Position numbers and translations under genes: made by a program. Source: Sphingomonas faeni (GTDB taxonomy: Bacteria > Pseudomonadota > Alphaproteobacteria > Sphingomonadales > Sphingomonadaceae). From it: a stretch of 64,000 nt of DNA. The stretch is taken from the NCBI RefSeq assembly GCF_003053745.1, contig NZ_QAYE01000003.1:62001-126000 (forward strand). Reading direction: 5' to 3'. The first letter of the stretch is position 1. Every line of letters starts with the position of its first letter. The notes beneath the pieces were generated by a model. That model made no database searches. It was not told where the DNA came from and saw only the letters and a list, made by a program, of their open reading frames with translations. Below, one piece after another: positions 42,655-51,826 of this stretch.

Positions 42655-43554
42655 TCAGCGCCCCTGCAGCTTGCTCAGGATGGTCATCGACTGTTCCGAG
42701 CCCGACTGCGGGACGATCTCACCAGTCCGGTCGATGATCGCGTCCCAATGTGCCGCGACACCCTCGACCGACAGGTCGTCGCCGGTCAGCAACTTGCCCT
42801 GCGTCAGCGTCACGTACGCCGCCTGGAACACGCCGGCACCCGCACCGACGATCATGTTGGTCGGCGCGTCCTCCGACACGAGGAACACCGCGGCTGGCGC
42901 GACCTTGTCGGGGGAGAACGCCTTGAACGCTTCCTCGGGGAAGATGTCCTGCGTCATGCGCGTGCCCGCGGTCGGCGCGATCGTGTTGACCTTGATGTTG
43001 TTCTTCGCACCCTCGATCGCGAGCGTCTTGGTAAGCCCGGCAAGACCTAGCTTGGCGGCACCGTAGTTCGCCTGGCCGAAATTGCCGAAGAGACCGGTCG
43101 ACGACGCGGTCATCAGGATGCGGCCGTAATTCTGCGCGCGCATCGTGTCCCATACCGCCTTGGTGGCGTTGGCCGAGCCGTTGAGGTGGACGTCGACGAC
43201 GAACTTGAAGTCGGCCGGCTCCATCTTGGCGAAGCTCTTGTCGCGCAGCACGCCGGCGTTGTTGATGAGGATGTGGACGCTGCCCCATTTCTCGGAGGCG
43301 CGGGCGACCATCTCGACCATCTGGTCGTAGTCGGTGACACTGCCGCCGTTCGACATTGCCTCACCGCCGGCCGCTTCGATTTCCTCGACAACTTTCAGCG
43401 CGGCGTCGGAATGTCCGGTGCCGTCGCGCGAAGCACCCAGATCGTTGACCACGACCTTCGCGCCGCGGCGCGCGAGTTCGAGCGCATATTCGCGCCCCAA
43501 GCCGCCACCCGCACCGGTCACGATGGCAACCCGGCCGTCAAAGCTAATAGACAT
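42655..43554 (-). CDS. SDR of the peroxisomal-type multifunctional (3R)-hydroxyacyl-CoA dehydrogenase branch
   Basis: A 299-residue SDR: GRVAIVTGAGGGLGREYALELARRGAKVVVNDLGASRDG (NAD-binding with the acidic D), ILINNAGVLRDKSFAKMEPADF, ILMTASSTGLFGNFGQANYGAAKLGLAGL (Ser, Tyr, Lys). The motif set matches the dehydrogenase unit of MFE-2/HSD17B4-type enzymes. The C-terminus carries an extra ~50 residues. The ribosome site GGAG lies inside a hairpin (43558-43591). The substrate is probably a 3-hydroxyacyl-CoA. Confidence 0.88.
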   Translation of the reverse strand: MSISFDGRVAIVTGAGGGLGREYALELARRGAKVVVNDLGASRDGTGHSDAALKVVEEIEAAGGEAMSNGGSVTDYDQMVEMVARASEKWGSVHILINNAGVLRDKSFAKMEPADFKFVVDVHLNGSANATKAVWDTMRAQNYGRILMTASSTGLFGNFGQANYGAAKLGLAGLTKTLAIEGAKNNIKVNTIAPTAGTRMTQDIFPEEAFKAFSPDKVAPAAVFLVSEDAPTNMIVGAGAGVFQAAYVTLTQGKLLTGDDLSVEGVAAHWDAIIDRTGEIVPQSGSEQSMTILSKLQGR

Positions 43555-43557
43555 GGA

Positions 43558-43591
43558 AAAGGCGCTCCTCTCTTATCGTTGGAGCGCCTTT
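43558..43591 (-). terminator. Hairpin that is both terminator of the upstream gene and cover of the SDR ribosome site
   Basis: AAAGGCGCTCC (43558-43568) and GGAGCGCCTTT (43581-43591) form a perfect 11-bp stem with a 12-nt loop. On the minus strand it lies 62 nt after the stop of the 43653 gene and ends in TTTTCC. Its 3' arm contains the GGAG that precedes the SDR ATG by 10 nt. Confidence 0.78.
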
Positions 43592-43652
43592 CCTAGAACG
43601 TAAAGCTAGCCGTGCAAGCGGCGGATAAATCCGCCACTTACGCAGACGTCAG

Positions 43653-44018
43653 TTACTTGCCGCCGAGGTTGCGGCAGCCGTCCTTGACCGTCTTCGAGCA
43701 CACCGGATACGTCGCCGGTGCCGGCGTCGGCGGCGTTACCGTCGGCTGGCCGAACGTCACGCGACCTGCGCCCGGCGCCATCGGTGCGCCTGCCATCGGT
43801 GCGGCTGGTGCCGCTGCCGGATCGGCAGGAGCCGCCATTGCCTGATCCGCCGGTGCAGCAGGCGCTGCGGGGTCGGCAGGGGCAGCCTGATCGGCCGGGG
43901 CCGTCTGCATCGCGGGATCGGCCGGCGCAGGCTGCGCGGCGGGGTCTGCCGGCGGCGTCGTCTGGGCGATCACGGGCGACGCGAGAAGAGCGGCGGCGGC
44001 GAGAAGGATGGACTTCAT
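43653..44018 (-). CDS. Secreted Ala/Pro/Asp-repeat protein
   Basis: A 121-residue precursor with the signal MKSILLAAAALLASPVIAQ. The mature first half is a run of A-P-A-D-P-A-type repeats (about 70 residues; low complexity) and the end contains a small Cys-containing part (YPVCSKTVKDGCRNLGGK). The latter resembles the short C-terminal motif found in sphingomonad envelope proteins, so a spacer-plus-cap structure is possible. No enzyme domain. It is a single gene followed by the hairpin at 43558. Confidence 0.7.
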   Translation of the reverse strand: MKSILLAAAALLASPVIAQTTPPADPAAQPAPADPAMQTAPADQAAPADPAAPAAPADQAMAAPADPAAAPAAPMAGAPMAPGAGRVTFGQPTVTPPTPAPATYPVCSKTVKDGCRNLGGK

Positions 44019-44134
44019 GTGAATCTCCTAAATGGGTGCACCATTTTGGTAGCGCGACGTCTGAACGCACTAAGTCGCGCTTGGGTCCTTCGTTTCGCAT
44101 CCGATTCCATTCGCCCCATCGCGGGACAGAGTCC

Positions 44135-44827
44135 TTATCCGCCCGTATCGAGCGAATAACCCGCCGAACGAACGGTGCGGATAATGTCCGGACGTTCGCC
44201 GACGTTGATCGCCTTGCGCAGCCGACGGATGTGCACGTCGACCGTCCGGCTCTCGATATCGCTGTCGTGCCCCCACACCGCATCGAGCAGGCGTTCGCGC
44301 GAGAACACCCAGCCCGGATGCTCGAGGAAATGCTTCAGCAGGCGGAACTCGGTCGGTCCGAGCGACACGACTTCGCCCGAGCGACGCACCTTGTGGCCGA
44401 CCGTGTCCATCTCGATGTCGGCATAGCTGAGCGCTTCGCCGGCGAGGGCAGGGCGGACGCGGCGCAACACCGCGCCGACGCGCGCGACGAGTTCGCGCGG
44501 CGAGAAGGGCTTGGTCACGTAATCGTCGGCACCGGTTTCGAGGCCCCGCACGCGATCCTCTTCCTCACCGCGCGCGGTGAGCATGATGATCGGCACGTTC
44601 TGCGTCTCGGGCGCACGGCGCAGGCGTCGGCACACCTCGATCCCCGACAACCCCTCGACCATCCAGTCGAGCAGGACAATATCGGGCACCTTCTCCTTGG
44701 CGAGCAGCAAGGCTTCCTCGCCATCGGGGGTATGCGCGATCTCGAAATCCTCGCGCTTAAAATGCCAGACCAGCAATTCGGCCAGCGCAGCATCGTCCTC
44801 GACCAACAGCATTTTTGCGCGTGCCAT
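44135..44827 (-). CDS. phoB: Phosphate regulon response regulator PhoB
   Basis: A 230-residue OmpR-type regulator: a receiver domain with the acidic pocket VEDDAA, the phosphorylated Asp in IVLLDWMVEG, and Lys in DYVTKPFSPREL, then the winged helix (GPTEFRLLKHFLEHPGWVFSRERLLDAVWG and RTVDVHIRRLRKAI). It is phosphorylated by PhoR under phosphate limitation and binds Pho boxes such as 50375. The start ATG 44827 overlaps the phoU stop by one nt (TAATG). Last gene of the pst operon. Confidence 0.95.
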   Translation of the reverse strand: MARAKMLLVEDDAALAELLVWHFKREDFEIAHTPDGEEALLLAKEKVPDIVLLDWMVEGLSGIEVCRRLRRAPETQNVPIIMLTARGEEEDRVRGLETGADDYVTKPFSPRELVARVGAVLRRVRPALAGEALSYADIEMDTVGHKVRRSGEVVSLGPTEFRLLKHFLEHPGWVFSRERLLDAVWGHDSDIESRTVDVHIRRLRKAINVGERPDIIRTVRSAGYSLDTGG

Positions 44828-45516
44828 TATGCCTGCTCCTTCTTTATGCCGCGTTCGCGATCGACCATCTGCGTGCCGGTCGCGGCGAAATAGACCATCT
44901 CGGCGACGTTGGTGGCGTGATCGCCGATCCGCTCGAGGTTCTTGGCGACGAACAGCAGATGCGCGACCTGGCCGATCGTCCTGGGGTTCTCGACCATGTA
45001 GGTGACGAGCGTGCGGAAGATGCTGTCGTAGAAATCGTCGAGCGCATTGTCGCATTCGACGACGCGGACGGCTTCCTCGGGGTCGCGCGCGGCAAACGCG
45101 TCGAGCACGTCGTGGACCATCTCGCTCGCCATCCGGCCCATCGCCGGCAGGATCGAGATCGGCTCGATCCGGTGCTCGCTCTCGATCATGGGCACGCGCT
45201 TGGCGATGTTCTTGGCGTAGTCGCCGATCCGCTCGACGACGCCGGCGATCTTCAGCGCGGCGACGACCTCGCGAAGATCGACCGCCATCGGCGCGCGCAG
45301 CGCGATGATCCGTACCGCAAGGCGTTCGACCTCCGCCTCGATGACGTCGATCTGCTTGTCGGCGACGCGCACCTGCTCCGCGAGCGCGAGGTCGTTGCGT
45401 TGCAGCGCCTGCATCGCCTTGTCGATCGCGTCCTCGGCGAGCCCGCCCATCTGTGAGATCAACCCGCGGAGCTCGCCGATGTCGTTGTCGAAGGCCTTGA
45501 CCGTATGCGTGTTCAT
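44827..45516 (-). CDS. phoU: Phosphate signalling protein PhoU
   Basis: A 229-residue helical protein made of two PhoU repeats: MGGLAEDAIDKAMQALQRND, then VVAALKIAGVVERIGDYAKNIAKRV and, in the second half, LLFVAKNLERIGDHATNVAEMVYF, each with the metal-binding ERIGD motif. It damps the PhoR kinase and controls the Pst transporter when phosphate is plentiful. It is 14 nt downstream of pstB and one nt overlapped with phoB. Length and motifs are normal. Confidence 0.96.
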   Translation of the reverse strand: MNTHTVKAFDNDIGELRGLISQMGGLAEDAIDKAMQALQRNDLALAEQVRVADKQIDVIEAEVERLAVRIIALRAPMAVDLREVVAALKIAGVVERIGDYAKNIAKRVPMIESEHRIEPISILPAMGRMASEMVHDVLDAFAARDPEEAVRVVECDNALDDFYDSIFRTLVTYMVENPRTIGQVAHLLFVAKNLERIGDHATNVAEMVYFAATGTQMVDRERGIKKEQA

Positions 45517-45530
45517 GGTCGTTTCCCGAC

Positions 45531-46310
45531 TCAGCCGTAACGGCCGGTGATGTAATCCTTGGTCCGCTCTTCGCGGGGATTGGTGAAGATGTCCGAGGTG
45601 TTGCCGTATTCGACCAGCGTGCCGAGGTGGAAGAACGCGGTCTTCTGACTGACGCGCGCGGCCTGCTGCATGTTGTGCGTGACGATCACCATGGCGTAGC
45701 GGCCGCGCAGTTCGTGGATTAGCTCCTCGATCTTGGCGGTCGCGATCGGATCGAGCGCCGAGCACGGTTCGTCCATCAGGATGACCTCCGGATCGACCGC
45801 GATCGCGCGCGCGATGCACAGCCGCTGCTGCTGGCCGCCCGACAGCGCGGTGCCGCTGTCGCTCAGGCGATCCTTGACCTCGTCCCACAGGCCGGCGCGA
45901 CGCAGCGACTTCTCGACGATCCGGTCGAGATCCGCCTTGGCGCCCGCCAGCCCGTGGATGCGCGGGCCATAGGCGACGTTCTCGTAGATCGATTTCGGAA
46001 ATGGGTTGGGCTTCTGGAAGACCATGCCGACGCGCGCGCGGAGTTGCACCACGTCCATGTCGGGCGAATAGATGTCCTGGCCGTCGAGCTTGATCTCGCC
46101 GGTGACGCGCGCGCTGGCAACGGTGTCGTTCATGCGGTTGAGCGTGCGCAGGAAGGTCGACTTGCCGCAGCCCGACGGGCCGATGAACGCGACCACCTCG
46201 TCCTGGTCGACGTCGATCGAGACGTCGTTGATCGCGATCTTGCTGCCATAGGCGACAGAGACGTTGCGCGCCGTCATCTTGAGGACGGGAGGCTTGAAAG
46301 GTTTTGGCAT
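45531..46310 (-). CDS. pstB: Phosphate ABC transporter ATP-binding protein PstB
   Basis: A 259-residue ABC ATPase: Walker [11 protein letters not shown]-loop [19 protein letters not shown], signature [15 protein letters not shown], Walker [16 protein letters not shown] and the H-loop VIVTHNM. The PstB-specific NRMND and PNPFP are present. It powers phosphate import through PstAC. Its ATG overlaps the pstA stop (ATGA). Confidence 0.97.
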   Translation of the reverse strand: MPKPFKPPVLKMTARNVSVAYGSKIAINDVSIDVDQDEVVAFIGPSGCGKSTFLRTLNRMNDTVASARVTGEIKLDGQDIYSPDMDVVQLRARVGMVFQKPNPFPKSIYENVAYGPRIHGLAGAKADLDRIVEKSLRRAGLWDEVKDRLSDSGTALSGGQQQRLCIARAIAVDPEVILMDEPCSALDPIATAKIEELIHELRGRYAMVIVTHNMQQAARVSQKTAFFHLGTLVEYGNTSDIFTNPREERTKDYITGRYG

Positions 46311-47608
46311 CACCAGCGGGTCTCGAATCGGTTGCGGAGGTAGATCGCGACGCCGTTCATCGCGAGCAGGAACACGAGCAGGACGATGATCGCGGCGGAG
46401 GTCTTCTCGACGAAGCCACGGCTGACCTGATCGGACCAGAGGAAGATTTGGACGGGTAGCACGGTCGCGGGATCGCTTAGCCCGGACGGCGGGGCTGCAA
46501 TGAACGCGCGCATGCCGATCATCAGCAGCGGCGCGGTCTCGCCGAGCGCACGCGCCATGCCGATGATCGTGCCGGTGAGGATACCGGGCAGCGCGAGCGG
46601 CAGGACGTGGTGGAAGACGACCTGCACCGGCGATGCGCCGATGCCGAGCGCGGCGTCTCGGATCGACGGCGGGACGGCCTTGATCGCGTTGCGGCCGGCG
46701 ATGACGATGACCGGCATCGTCATCAGCGCGAGCGTGAGACCGCCGACGATCGGCGCCGAACGCGGCATGCCGAACGTGCCGAGGAACACGGCCAACCCGA
46801 GCAGCCCGAAGATGATCGACGGCACCGCGGCGAGGTTGTTGATCGAGACCTCGATCAGGTCGGTCCAGCGGTTCTTCGGCGCATATTCCTCGAGGTACAG
46901 CGCGGATAGCACGCCGATCGGGAAAGCCAGCAGCAACGTGACGATCATCGTCAACAGCGACCCCTTGAACGCCCCCCAGATCCCGACGCGGGTGGCGTCG
47001 GTCGAGTCCGCCGAGGTGAGGAAGCCCGCGTTGAACCCACGGGTCAGCGCGCCGCTCGCCTTCAGCCGCGCGACGATCGCTTCGGCGTCGCGCGTGCCGT
47101 TGCCCTTGGCGGCGACATCGATCGGGCTGGATACGGGGACCTCGAACACGGTCCTGCGCTGAAGCAGCGACGGGTCGGCCTTGATCGCATCGCGCACCAC
47201 CGCCCAGGCGCCGTCGGACAGGAGGTCGGTGCCGTCCTTGCCGAACGCCTTCGTGGCGGCGAGGTCGACCGTGCCTTCGAGTCCTGCGCCAGCGAGCGCG
47301 AGATCGGCGCCGCGACCGACAAGGCGGGCGGGCTCGATCGGCAGCTTGGCGGCGGCGAGATCGACCGGGAGCGACACGCGCGTCTCGACAAACCCGCTCG
47401 CGCCCTGCATCACCATCGTGATCAGCAGGTAGGCGAGGAAGGCGGCGGACAGCCACACCGCGGCGAGCCCGGCGAAGCGGAAGCGACGCTCGGACGCATA
47501 GCGGCGCCGGATGCGCGACTGCATCGCCTGCGTCGTCCAGTCGGTCGGCACGCGGCGCACGGGCTCCGCATTCGTCACCGGAATCTGGGGCACGAGCGTG
47601 TCACTCAT
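46310..47608 (-). CDS. pstA: Phosphate ABC transporter permease PstA
   Basis: A 432-residue permease; the transmembrane part ([63 protein letters not shown] and the EAA-type loop [27 protein letters not shown]) is standard. It carries about 140 extra N-terminal residues with one helix and a large periplasmic part, as seen in the DUF3333-containing PstA of alphaproteobacteria and related groups. It overlaps the pstC stop by 8 nt. Confidence 0.95.
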   Translation of the reverse strand: MSDTLVPQIPVTNAEPVRRVPTDWTTQAMQSRIRRRYASERRFRFAGLAAVWLSAAFLAYLLITMVMQGASGFVETRVSLPVDLAAAKLPIEPARLVGRGADLALAGAGLEGTVDLAATKAFGKDGTDLLSDGAWAVVRDAIKADPSLLQRRTVFEVPVSSPIDVAAKGNGTRDAEAIVARLKASGALTRGFNAGFLTSADSTDATRVGIWGAFKGSLLTMIVTLLLAFPIGVLSALYLEEYAPKNRWTDLIEVSINNLAAVPSIIFGLLGLAVFLGTFGMPRSAPIVGGLTLALMTMPVIVIAGRNAIKAVPPSIRDAALGIGASPVQVVFHHVLPLALPGILTGTIIGMARALGETAPLLMIGMRAFIAAPPSGLSDPATVLPVQIFLWSDQVSRGFVEKTSAAIIVLLVFLLAMNGVAIYLRNRFETRW

Positions 47609-48977
47609 AGGCTTCGCGGTACCGTTTGACGACGCGCAGCGCGACGATGTTGAGGAGGAGCGTGACCACGAACAGCGTCAGGCCGAGCGCGAATGCGGCA
47701 AGCGTCTTGGGGCTGTCGAACTCGGCCTCGCCGGTCAGCAGGTCGACGATCTGCTTGGTGACCGTGGTGGTGCTGGCGAACGGGTTGAGCGTCAGCGTCG
47801 CGACGCCGGACGCGGCCATCACGACGATCATCGTCTCGCCGATCGCGCGCGACACGGCCAGCAGCACGCCGCCGACGACGCCGGGTAGGGCTGCCGGGAG
47901 CAGCACGCGGCGGATCGTCTCGGACGAGGTCGCGCCCATCGCGAGGCTGCCGTCACGCATCGACGAGGGGACCGCGGCGATCGAGTCGTCGGCCATCGAC
48001 GACACGAACGGAATGATCATGATGCCCATCACGAGACCCGCGGCGAGCGCGCTTTCCGACGACGCCCAGCTGATCCCGACCGATACGGCGAGGTCACGTA
48101 CCGCGGGGGCGACGGTCAGCGCGGCGAAATAGCCGTAGACGACGGTCGGCACGCCCGCGAGCACCTCGAGGATCGGCTTCATCCATTTGCGCGTGTTGGG
48201 CGCGGCATATTGCGTAAGGTAGATCGCGCTCATCAGCCCGAACGGAATGGCGACGATCATCGCGATCACCGCGCCGATGAAGAACGTCCCCCAGAACAGC
48301 GGCACCGCGCCGAGCGACGCGCCCGGATCGCGGCCGTCGATCACCTGCGGGCTCCAGTGCGTGCCGAACAGGAAATCGGTGATCGGCACGACCGAGAAGA
48401 ACCGCGCGGATTCGTACAGCAGCGAGGCGACGATACCGACCGTGGTCAGGATCGCGATCAGCGACGCGCCGAGCAGCATCAGCATCACGACCCGCTCGAC
48501 CTGCGTCCGCGCGCCGAAGCCGGGCTTGACGCGGGTGAAGGCGAACGCGCCACCTGCGAACGCGAGCAGGAGGGCGGCGGCGGTGGCGATCCAGTCGTAG
48601 CGCGATTGCGCCGCGGCGTAGGACGGGGCGAGCGTGCGTGCGAGCCCGTGGAACGCGCCGAAGCTGCGGCCCTCCGCGAGGCTACGCGCTTCGGACAGGA
48701 TCGAGGCGCGGTCGAAGCCGGGCGGGGGGAGCTGGATCGCTGCCGGGGTCGCAAGCACCGCATCGGTGACGAGCGCCGGCGCGGTCATCGACCAGACGAC
48801 GAGGAAGACGAGCGGCGGGATGGCTGTCCACAGCGCGACGTACCAGCCGTGGTGCGAAGGCAGCGAACTGAACCGCACGGTGCTGCCGGTACGGAACCGC
48901 GTGGCGCGGACTCGTGCGGTAAGCCAGCCGATGAGGCCCAGGCCGAGGACTAGGAAGAGAAGAGCGATGGGGGACAT
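47601..48977 (-). CDS. pstC: Phosphate ABC transporter permease PstC
   Basis: A 458-residue permease, longer than the about 320 residues of E. coli PstC because of an N-terminal hydrophobic and periplasmic extension (first ~170 residues, LVLGLGLIGWLTARV). The core shows FFIGAVIAMIVAIPFGLMSAIYLTQYA, LEVLAGVPTVVYGYFAAL and the cytosolic loop AMGATSSETIRRVLLPAALPGVVGG. Start ATG 48977 is preferred over an in-frame codon at 48995. It is 300 nt from pstS with REP elements between, which may attenuate expression relative to pstS. Confidence 0.95.
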   Translation of the reverse strand: MSPIALLFLVLGLGLIGWLTARVRATRFRTGSTVRFSSLPSHHGWYVALWTAIPPLVFLVVWSMTAPALVTDAVLATPAAIQLPPPGFDRASILSEARSLAEGRSFGAFHGLARTLAPSYAAAQSRYDWIATAAALLLAFAGGAFAFTRVKPGFGARTQVERVVMLMLLGASLIAILTTVGIVASLLYESARFFSVVPITDFLFGTHWSPQVIDGRDPGASLGAVPLFWGTFFIGAVIAMIVAIPFGLMSAIYLTQYAAPNTRKWMKPILEVLAGVPTVVYGYFAALTVAPAVRDLAVSVGISWASSESALAAGLVMGIMIIPFVSSMADDSIAAVPSSMRDGSLAMGATSSETIRRVLLPAALPGVVGGVLLAVSRAIGETMIVVMAASGVATLTLNPFASTTTVTKQIVDLLTGEAEFDSPKTLAAFALGLTLFVVTLLLNIVALRVVKRYREAYE

Positions 48978-49032
48978 TATACTTCTCGCCCGCAATGATT
49001 GGTTGCGCGCATGCGCACCAAGTCATTAGCCG

Positions 49033-49140
49033 CCACCCCGGCGAAGGCCGGGGCCCAGTTGGAAAGGTCGAGGTAACGGGGCGCAGCGCCAGCCAATGCA
49101 ACGGTGCCCAAATGGGCCCCGGCCTCCGCCGGGGTGGTGG
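49033..49140. repeat. REP-like palindrome pair between pstS and pstC
   Basis: CACCCCGGCGAAGGCCGGGG and CCCCGGCCTCCGCCGGGGTG form an inverted pair with a 60-nt spacer that contains GAGGTAACGGGGCGCAGC. Same family as 36541 and 58731. Confidence 0.85.
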
Positions 49141-49171
49141 CCTTGTGTGAACCAAACGTAGCCGAACCCCG

Positions 49172-49249
49172 GTTCCCCCGCGGATGCGGGGGCCCAGCTA
49201 AGTTCCGATGGCGTGCTTGGCCCCTGGGCCCCCGCGTTCGCGGGGGAAC
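49172..49249. repeat. Second REP-like palindrome pair between pstS and pstC
   Basis: TTCCCCCGCGGATGCGGGGGC and GCCCCCGCGTTCGCGGGGGAA surround a ~35-nt spacer. With 49033 it makes the 304-nt gap 48978-49281 essentially all repeat; the polycistronic mRNA would fold heavily here. Confidence 0.83.
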
Positions 49250-49281
49250 TAGGGCGGGAGCGAGGTTGGAGGATAAGCGAC

Positions 49282-50340
49282 TCACGACAACACCGCGGGA
49301 TCGAGCACGGTCTCGTTCGCGATAATCGCCGCAGACCGCGCCTGGATCGCCGCCGGCGAAGCAATCAACCCCCGCTTTACCAACGGCCCCGTCGCCCCCC
49401 AGTTCGCCGCATACAGCTTCAACAAGTTCCGCAAGCCCGGGATCGCCGTCAAATGCGCCTTCTTCACATAGATATAGAGCGGCCGAGACCCCGGATACGC
49501 ATTGTCCGCGATCGTCGCATAGGTCGGAGCCACGCCCGAGATCGATACCCCGTTCACGTTGTCCTTGTTCTCTTCGAGATAGCTGTACCCGAACACGCCG
49601 ATCGCATTCGGATTCGACTGCAATTTCTGGACGATCAGATTGTCGTTCTCGCCCGCATCGACATACACGCCGTCCTCGCGCACCCGCGTGCACAACGCCT
49701 TGTGCGCCTCGGCATCCGACTTCGCGAGCGCCTTGGCCGAAGGATCGCTAGCCTCGCACCCCTTGGTCAGGATCAGCTCGGCCAGCGCATCGCGCGTGCC
49801 ACTGGTCGCCGGTGGCCCGTAAACCTGGATCGGCACAGCGGGCAGCGCAGGATTGACGTCGTGCCACACCCGAGCCGTGTTCACCTTGCCCCCCGGATTG
49901 GCGGCGAGCGCCTTGTAGAGATCGGTCGGCGTCAGCTGCATCTTGGGGCCGTTCTTCGCCTCGGCAAAGGCGATGCCGTCGATCCCGACCTGGATCTCGA
50001 TCACGTCGCGCACGCCGTTCTTCGCGCACGTCGCGTACTCGCTCGCCTTCATCCGCCGTGACGCGTCCTCGATATCGGGATGCGCCGCGCCGACGCCTGC
50101 GCAGAACAGCTTCATGCCCGCGCCGGTGCCGGTCGATTCGATCACCGGCGCCTTCGCGTCGGGATCGTTGGCGACGAGTTGCTCGGCGATCATCGTCGTG
50201 AACGGATAGACCGTCGACGACCCGACAGCCGTGATTTGGTCACGCGAGCCCGCACCGCCGCCGTTCGCCTGATCGACGCACGCGGCCAGAGCCCCAACCA
50301 CCCCTAAAAGAACGAACTGCTGCACCAGAATTCCCGTCAT
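49282..50340 (-). CDS. pstS: Phosphate-binding protein PstS (lipoprotein-type)
   Basis: A 352-residue PBP. The signal MTGILVQQFVLLGVVGALAAC ends in a lipobox-like LAAC. ITAVGSSTVYPFTTMIAEQL and VIESTGTGAGMKLFCAGVGAAHPDIEDASRRMKASE are the phosphate-binding segments, and PATSGTRDALAELILTKGC and SYLEENKDNVNGVSISGVAPT follow. It delivers phosphate to PstCA. The start is ATG 50340, 35 nt after the Pho box. First gene of the phosphate-transport transcript. Confidence 0.95.
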   Translation of the reverse strand: MTGILVQQFVLLGVVGALAACVDQANGGGAGSRDQITAVGSSTVYPFTTMIAEQLVANDPDAKAPVIESTGTGAGMKLFCAGVGAAHPDIEDASRRMKASEYATCAKNGVRDVIEIQVGIDGIAFAEAKNGPKMQLTPTDLYKALAANPGGKVNTARVWHDVNPALPAVPIQVYGPPATSGTRDALAELILTKGCEASDPSAKALAKSDAEAHKALCTRVREDGVYVDAGENDNLIVQKLQSNPNAIGVFGYSYLEENKDNVNGVSISGVAPTYATIADNAYPGSRPLYIYVKKAHLTAIPGLRNLLKLYAANWGATGPLVKRGLIASPAAIQARSAAIIANETVLDPAVLS

Positions 50341-50374
50341 GCACCGGCCTTAGCGGTACTTAAGACGATCCTGT

Positions 50375-50403
50375 GTGACAGTTGGGTTACCCTTTTATGA
50401 CAG
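50375..50403 (-). promoter_or_regulatory. Pho box (PhoB binding site) in front of pstS
   Basis: On the minus strand three 7-mers lie exactly 11 bp apart: CTGTCAT (50397-50403), GGGTAAC (50386-50392) and CTGTCAC (50375-50381). Outer copies match the consensus CTGTCAT; the middle one is degenerate. The site overlaps the last codons of phoR (stop at 50387). Confidence 0.8.
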
Positions 50404-51613
50404 CGCCTTTGGCTGCGCCGCCGCTCGGGGGCAGGATGACGGAAACCACCGTCCCGACGCCGACCTGACTGGCGATATCGAGCCGTCCTCGGTGCCGCTC
50501 GACGATATGCTTGACGATCGCCAGCCCGAGACCCGTACCGCCCAGCGACCGGCTGCGTCCCGCATCCGCGCGATAGAAGCGCTCGGTCAGCCGCGGGATG
50601 TGCACCGCCGCGATCCCGTCGCCCTCGTCGCGGATCGACAGGCGGATCATCCCGGCATCGTCGCGCTTCAGCTCGATCGTCACCGGCGTCCCCGCGCGCC
50701 CGTATTTCATCGCATTGCCGATGAGGTTGTGGAGCATCTGCGACAGCTGCACCCGATCCCCCGACACCGAGGAGAGGTTCGGATCGATCGTCGCGACCAA
50801 ATCGTGCCCGCGATCGCCCGCGGCATCGGCGAGTTCCTCGCGCGTGTCCTCGACGAGTTGCGCGAAATCGACCGCCTGGTCGGGCAGGCGAAACTTCTCC
50901 GCCTCGATGCGCGACAGCGAGATCAGGTCCTCGACCAGCCGCTGCATCCGCCGCGCCTCGTCGTCCATCACCTTCAGGAACCGCGCACGGACCTCGGCAT
51001 CCTCGCCCGCCTCGTCGCGCAACGTCTCGATAAAGCCGAGGATCGACGCCAACGGCGTGCGTAATTCATGACTCGCATTGGCGACGAAATCGATCCGCAT
51101 CCGCTCGGCGGCATAGTTGCCGGTCTGATCGACGAGGTGGACGATGCGCTGGCCCTCCGACGTCTCGCTGAGCAGCATTTCCCAGCGCTGGTCGCGCGTG
51201 CCGAGCCCGACCAGTTCGATCGGCCGCTCGCCGTCGATCGGCCCCGGCGTTCCCAGCCGTTCGGCGGCGGCAGGATGGCGGATCGCGACGCGCGCGTCCT
51301 CGCCAAGGATATGCGCCCCGAGCAACGTCCGCGCGGCGCGATTGGCGACCACCACACGTCCATCCTCGACCAGCATCACCGGCGCGACGATCGCGTCGAG
51401 AACGTCGTCGAGCACGGACGGCGACACGCTTGTCGCGTCATCCAAGGCAGGCGCCTCGTCGCCGGTTCCGGCGGCGACCAAAGCGGCGGCGATTCCCCCG
51501 ACAAGCGCGACGATCGCGCCCTGCACGTCATGCGTAAGCGCGAACACCGCCACGGCAGCGATGACGACCACGACGATCGCCCAAAACGTACGCAGGCCAA
51601 ATCCGGAAAGCAT
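50387..51613 (-). CDS. phoR: Phosphate regulon sensor kinase PhoR
   Basis: A 408-residue histidine kinase: one or two N-terminal helices (TFWAIVVVVIAAVAVFAL, AIVALVGGIAAALVAAG), a PAS-like part (VLDAIVAPVMLVEDGRVVVANRAARTLLG), the H-box ASHELRTPLASILGFIETL, N-box LIGNAMKYGR, G1 DEGDGI and G2 GGTGLGLAIVKHI. It phosphorylates PhoB on phosphate limitation. The start ATG 51613 has AGGAG seven nt upstream; a much longer open frame upstream is not coding. pstS begins 47 nt after its end. Confidence 0.94.
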   Translation of the reverse strand: MLSGFGLRTFWAIVVVVIAAVAVFALTHDVQGAIVALVGGIAAALVAAGTGDEAPALDDATSVSPSVLDDVLDAIVAPVMLVEDGRVVVANRAARTLLGAHILGEDARVAIRHPAAAERLGTPGPIDGERPIELVGLGTRDQRWEMLLSETSEGQRIVHLVDQTGNYAAERMRIDFVANASHELRTPLASILGFIETLRDEAGEDAEVRARFLKVMDDEARRMQRLVEDLISLSRIEAEKFRLPDQAVDFAQLVEDTREELADAAGDRGHDLVATIDPNLSSVSGDRVQLSQMLHNLIGNAMKYGRAGTPVTIELKRDDAGMIRLSIRDEGDGIAAVHIPRLTERFYRADAGRSRSLGGTGLGLAIVKHIVERHRGRLDIASQVGVGTVVSVILPPSGGAAKGAVIKG

Positions 51614-51826
51614 TGCGGTCTCCTGGGACGGAATCGACGTCCATGCGCAGCGCCATACAGCGGCACGGTGCAAACCGGTATCGTCTGTTGGCGCCGTCGA
51701 CTTGCCGACCGCGGAATTGAACGGCGTGCGAAGTCGTCCTACTCCGGCACGCTCTTCCAAGCGTCGATACGGCGATGTTGTCAGCGCTTCAGGATTATGA
51801 AAGGGCTGTGGTCTAGCAGGGGCATC

